From positions 1-36,478 of the IMG/VR virus record IMGVR_UViG_3300025645_000197: a DNA stretch of 36,478 nt. One strand, 5' to 3'. This stretch comes from a virus. The position numbers and the translations under genes are program-made. Shown in pieces: positions 34,151 through 36,478 of the stretch. The first letter of the stretch is position 1; each line of letters starts with the position of its first letter. The notes beneath the pieces are model-generated. The model made no database searches. It was not told where the DNA came from and saw nothing but the letters and a program-made list of their open reading frames with translations.

Positions 34151-34179
34151 TTGACAACCAAGATACCTTGGTGTATAAT
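34151..34179 (+). promoter_or_regulatory. Consensus sigma70 promoter with inverted repeat in the spacer
   Basis: TTGACA (34151-34156), a 17-nt spacer and TATAAT (34174-34179), with no mismatches. The spacer holds ACCAAG-ATAC-CTTGGT (34157-34172), filling almost the whole of it. The downstream ATG is at 34210. Confidence 0.9.
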
Positions 34180-34209
34180 ACATGTATAGCAACAGAGAAA
34201 GAGAATCAG

Positions 34210-35373
34210 ATGGCAGTTAAGAAATCAGTAGCGGCTAAGCCGAAGAAGAAAACAGTTCGGGCGACTCGCCGCACAACTGGAATGTCGGCAATGCCCATCA
34301 AGAAAGGCTGGGACACTGTCAAATATTATGTTCACTATATGGTAGAAAGCCGTGAGTGGGGAACCGTACTAGCAGGTCACATTAGTAAGAATTATGGCAA
34401 AGAGACTCTGACTGCTGTCAGCAAATTGCCAAGCTGGAAACTAACTACGTATAGTCACTGGGCAACTACTGCTTGGTTGCTTGACAACGAGCACGATAGC
34501 ATTATTCCAGATGGCTATGTCGCTGGATTATCCAAATACATTGAGACTTTGATTGTCGAAAGTAAGACTGTCGTAGCGGCAAAATCAACTGACAAGAAGA
34601 AAAACGTTTATGTTCCCAATATCCAAGAACGGTTAATGGAAGCAGCAGAAGAAAAAACTGGAGAACTTGATGAATGGATTGACGATTTTATTCGTAATCC
34701 AAAAGCAAATTCACTCAAGGACAAAATGCCTCTTGACTGTTTTCGCAAAAACGAAATCAATCTAGGACATGTTCGCTGGATCGTTAAGTGGTACCAGGGA
34801 CAGGTGAATGAACTAGAAGAATTGTTCAATCTTCCTAAGAAAAACTTGACTGACATGGAAGAGCAGTTGGTCGAAGGCTACAATCATCTTACCAAAGCAC
34901 AGCAGAAGGAACTGTATGAATTCCACAAGCGGATTATTCAAGCAACAGAGATTCTTCGTGCTGAAAAGAACCAGGCTCGTCCTGCTCGTAAGGTAAAACA
35001 AAAGTCGGCAGCAGATATCGTTAAGAAAATGAAGTTTAAGCCAAGTGATCCAGAACATGGTATCGCTAGTGTTAATCCAGCAGATGTGGTTGGTGCGACG
35101 ACTGTTGTAGTATTCAACTGTAAAAATCGCAAGCTGGGTGTATATCATGCTGAGGATCATCAAACGATCCAGGTTAAAGGCACCACTCTACAATTCTTTG
35201 ACGAGAAGCGCAGTTTACAGAAAACAATCCGTAAGCCAGACGAGGTATTACCAAACTGGAAGAAGGTCACTAAGCACAAACTACCTACCCTGTTTGGCTT
35301 CCTGACAACCACGGAGACCAAGATGAATGGCAGAATGAATGAAGACATTATCATCCTAAAAGTCTTTAAGTAA
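34210..35373 (+). CDS. Hypothetical early protein (387 aa)
   Basis: 387 aa. The frame is open upstream from 34168, but that start lies in the promoter spacer, so ATG 34210 (30 nt after the -10, with AGAGAAAGAG upstream) is chosen. The N-terminal 30 residues are Lys/Arg-rich (VAAKPKKKTVRATRRTT), which could contact nucleic acid. A helical body follows (VKYYVHYMVESREWGTVLAGHISKNYG), then a charged segment about 225-280, and a C-terminal 100-residue beta-rich domain (ADVVGATTVVVFNCKNRKLGVYHAEDHQ). No catalytic motif is recognised. It is one of the better-promoted genes of the window, so it may be an abundant early host-takeover or replication factor; function not assignable. Confidence 0.7.
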   Translation: MAVKKSVAAKPKKKTVRATRRTTGMSAMPIKKGWDTVKYYVHYMVESREWGTVLAGHISKNYGKETLTAVSKLPSWKLTTYSHWATTAWLLDNEHDSIIPDGYVAGLSKYIETLIVESKTVVAAKSTDKKKNVYVPNIQERLMEAAEEKTGELDEWIDDFIRNPKANSLKDKMPLDCFRKNEINLGHVRWIVKWYQGQVNELEELFNLPKKNLTDMEEQLVEGYNHLTKAQQKELYEFHKRIIQATEILRAEKNQARPARKVKQKSAADIVKKMKFKPSDPEHGIASVNPADVVGATTVVVFNCKNRKLGVYHAEDHQTIQVKGTTLQFFDEKRSLQKTIRKPDEVLPNWKKVTKHKLPTLFGFLTTTETKMNGRMNEDIIILKVFK

Positions 35374-35380
35374 TATTATC

Positions 35381-36058
35381 ATGGCTCGTATTAGTCCAGA
35401 CAATGATTTCCTCGGTCAAGTTGAGGAAATCATTGACGACAGCTTAACCGAATATCAGGAGTTCTTGAAGCAGCACAATGATGTTGATGATATCGATGAA
35501 CTTGAGGAGATTCTGAATAGCAACAACTATGACGATTTGCCCATCGACTTTATCACGGACCATAACCCACGGAAAGACCCAAATGAGTGGGTCAGCGCCG
35601 CAGCAGATTGGGACGCTAAAGAAGGCAAGAGTGTACGAGTATTCTTACATGCCAAGAATCTAGAAACAGTATATGGCCCGAAAACATTCAAAAAAATACT
35701 AATGCAGATGCTAGCACATGAAACTATTCACTGGGGGCAGTATGACCGAATGGGCGGGGATGTGCTGGACGGTTACCGCAGTGGCTACATGAAAGGCGTT
35801 GAAAAAAAGAAGAATGGCGGCACAGATCGGGATCTCATGCGCATGTATCTGCGGGACCCCCACGAGTTGATGGCATATGCTAGTGATTTAGCCCATGAGA
35901 TTACTGACAACACCGAGCATCCACAGGTCACTCTGCGGAATCCAGAGAAATTTGCTGATGCGTTACCGGCTTATCAAAGATACAGAGAATCATTTCCTTC
36001 TGACAGCAAACAGATCCGGCAATTGTTACGGTATACGGCAAATTACTTTGTAGCATGA
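35381..36058 (+). CDS. HExxH zinc-dependent peptidase-like protein
   Basis: 225 aa. Contains MLAHETIHWGQYD with His113, Glu114 and His117 forming the HExxH zinc motif, and RDPHELMAYASDLAHEI, whose Glu162 fits the third ligand of a gluzincin-like fold about 45 residues later. The N-terminal 70 residues are very acidic (EEIIDDSLTEYQEF, DDIDELEEILNS). At 225 aa it is a small single-domain protein with no signal peptide. It follows the 387-aa gene by 7 nt, so the same promoter probably serves both. Substrate unknown; it could process phage or host proteins. The zinc motif is clear, the family placement less so. Confidence 0.7.
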   Translation: MARISPDNDFLGQVEEIIDDSLTEYQEFLKQHNDVDDIDELEEILNSNNYDDLPIDFITDHNPRKDPNEWVSAAADWDAKEGKSVRVFLHAKNLETVYGPKTFKKILMQMLAHETIHWGQYDRMGGDVLDGYRSGYMKGVEKKKNGGTDRDLMRMYLRDPHELMAYASDLAHEITDNTEHPQVTLRNPEKFADALPAYQRYRESFPSDSKQIRQLLRYTANYFVA

Positions 36059-36089
36059 AATCCAAAGCGGAATTGGTCAAGCAATATCG

Positions 36090-36097
36090 CATAAATA
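36090..36097 (+). promoter_or_regulatory. Late-promoter box CATAAATA (gp13)
   Basis: Lies 26 nt before the gp13 ATG, with AAGGA between them. It fits late expression of the neck protein. Confidence 0.55.
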
Positions 36098-36123
36098 TTA
36101 GTATACAATATAAGGACTTCATC

Positions 36124-36478
36124 ATGGCGAAAAAAGACGAACTTATCAGAGAAATATATCTTCGATTAGGCGGTGACATGGTGGATGTCGAATTAGATCC
36201 TGACCATATGGATCTGGCTATCAGGAAGTCGTTTGAAAAATATCGTCAACGCAGTGAAAACGCAGTGGAAGAAGCGTTTATCTCCCTCCAAGTAATCGAG
36301 GGTCAGAGCGAGTACGATCTTCCAGAAGAAATAATTGAAGTGCGAGATGTTTATCGTCGTGGTGCTGGTACAATGAATGGTGCTGGTGGCGCGGACATAG
36401 AGCCGTTCGAAGCTGCATATTTGAATTCATTCCTCTTGAATAGTGGCAGAGCAGGCGGCGCAGCAACATATGACTTCC
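36124..36478 (+). CDS. 13: gp13-like neck protein (N-terminal part)
   Basis: Reading continues past the window edge; 118 residues are visible. They match marine T4-like gp13: MAKKDELIREIYLRLGGDMVDVELDPDHMDLAIRKSFEKYRQRSENAVEEAF, then EYDLPEEIIEVRDVYRRG and IEPFEAAYLNSFLL. T4 gp13 (309 aa) forms the neck with gp14 at the portal after packaging. AAGGA lies about nine nt before the ATG, and a CATAAATA box is close upstream. It is on the opposite strand to gp14 and gp15, unlike in T4 where 13, 14 and 15 run together. Confidence 0.9.
   Translation, partial: MAKKDELIREIYLRLGGDMVDVELDPDHMDLAIRKSFEKYRQRSENAVEEAFISLQVIEGQSEYDLPEEIIEVRDVYRRGAGTMNGAGGADIEPFEAAYLNSFLLNSGRAGGAATYDF

Overview
This window is part of the genome of a tailed, contractile-tail phage of the T4-like group, most like the marine cyanophage/pelagiphage branch. 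The evidence is a set of recognisable T4 homologues: the end of gp47, gp46, gp26, portal gp20, prohead protease gp21, scaffold gp22, major capsid gp23, tail completion gp15, and neck proteins gp14 and gp13. It also carries NATAAATA late-promoter boxes about 24-60 nt ahead of structural genes and sigma70-type promoters ahead of small genes. No photosynthesis or other host-diagnostic gene is visible, so the host is not determined.

Layout. 1-3 kb: recombination nuclease genes 47 (3' end) and 46, with an HNH homing endonuclease gene between them, then a small CxxC protein. 3-5.1 kb: an early promoter and a phosphomannomutase-like HAD protein, two convergent GIY-YIG endonuclease genes and a small ORF with its own promoter. 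5.14-5.74 kb: a roughly 600-nt gene-free stretch with several hairpins, possibly a structured RNA. 5.7-6.8 kb (minus): gp26 and a -1-frame extension joined by what looks like a programmed ribosomal frameshift. 6.9-8.7 kb: a divergent, tape-measure-like protein. 8.8-14.5 kb: the head cassette 20-(small ORF)-acidic core protein-21-22-23, ended by a strong terminator. 14.6-28.4 kb: surface and fibre module: a small structural protein, a subtilisin-family protease, and three large modular proteins that share segments, the last ending in an S74 intramolecular chaperone. 28.4-30.8 kb: two small proteins, a glycosyltransferase-like protein and a partner. 30.8-33.7 kb (minus): Nudix hydrolase, gp15, gp14. 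33.8-36.1 kb: two genes behind early promoters and an HExxH zincin. 36.1 kb to the end: gp13, cut by the window edge.

How it fits together. Late transcription from NATAAATA boxes would drive head, tail and fibre synthesis. Genes are packed tightly, with TAATG or ATGA start/stop overlaps suggesting translational coupling (gp20/next ORF, 16987/20910 proteins, GT/366-aa protein, gp15/Nudix, HNH/gp46).

The most striking unexplained signal is at 5957-5994 on the minus strand. A U9 slippery run, a stem-loop directly after it that encloses the gp26 stop codon, and an open -1 frame with no ATG together have the architecture of the lambda G/GT tail-assembly chaperone frameshift. Here it sits in a T4-type gp26 gene, next to a tape-measure-like gene. 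A second notable pattern is that three of the five sigma70-type promoters carry an inverted repeat in their 17-nt spacer, which could be operators.
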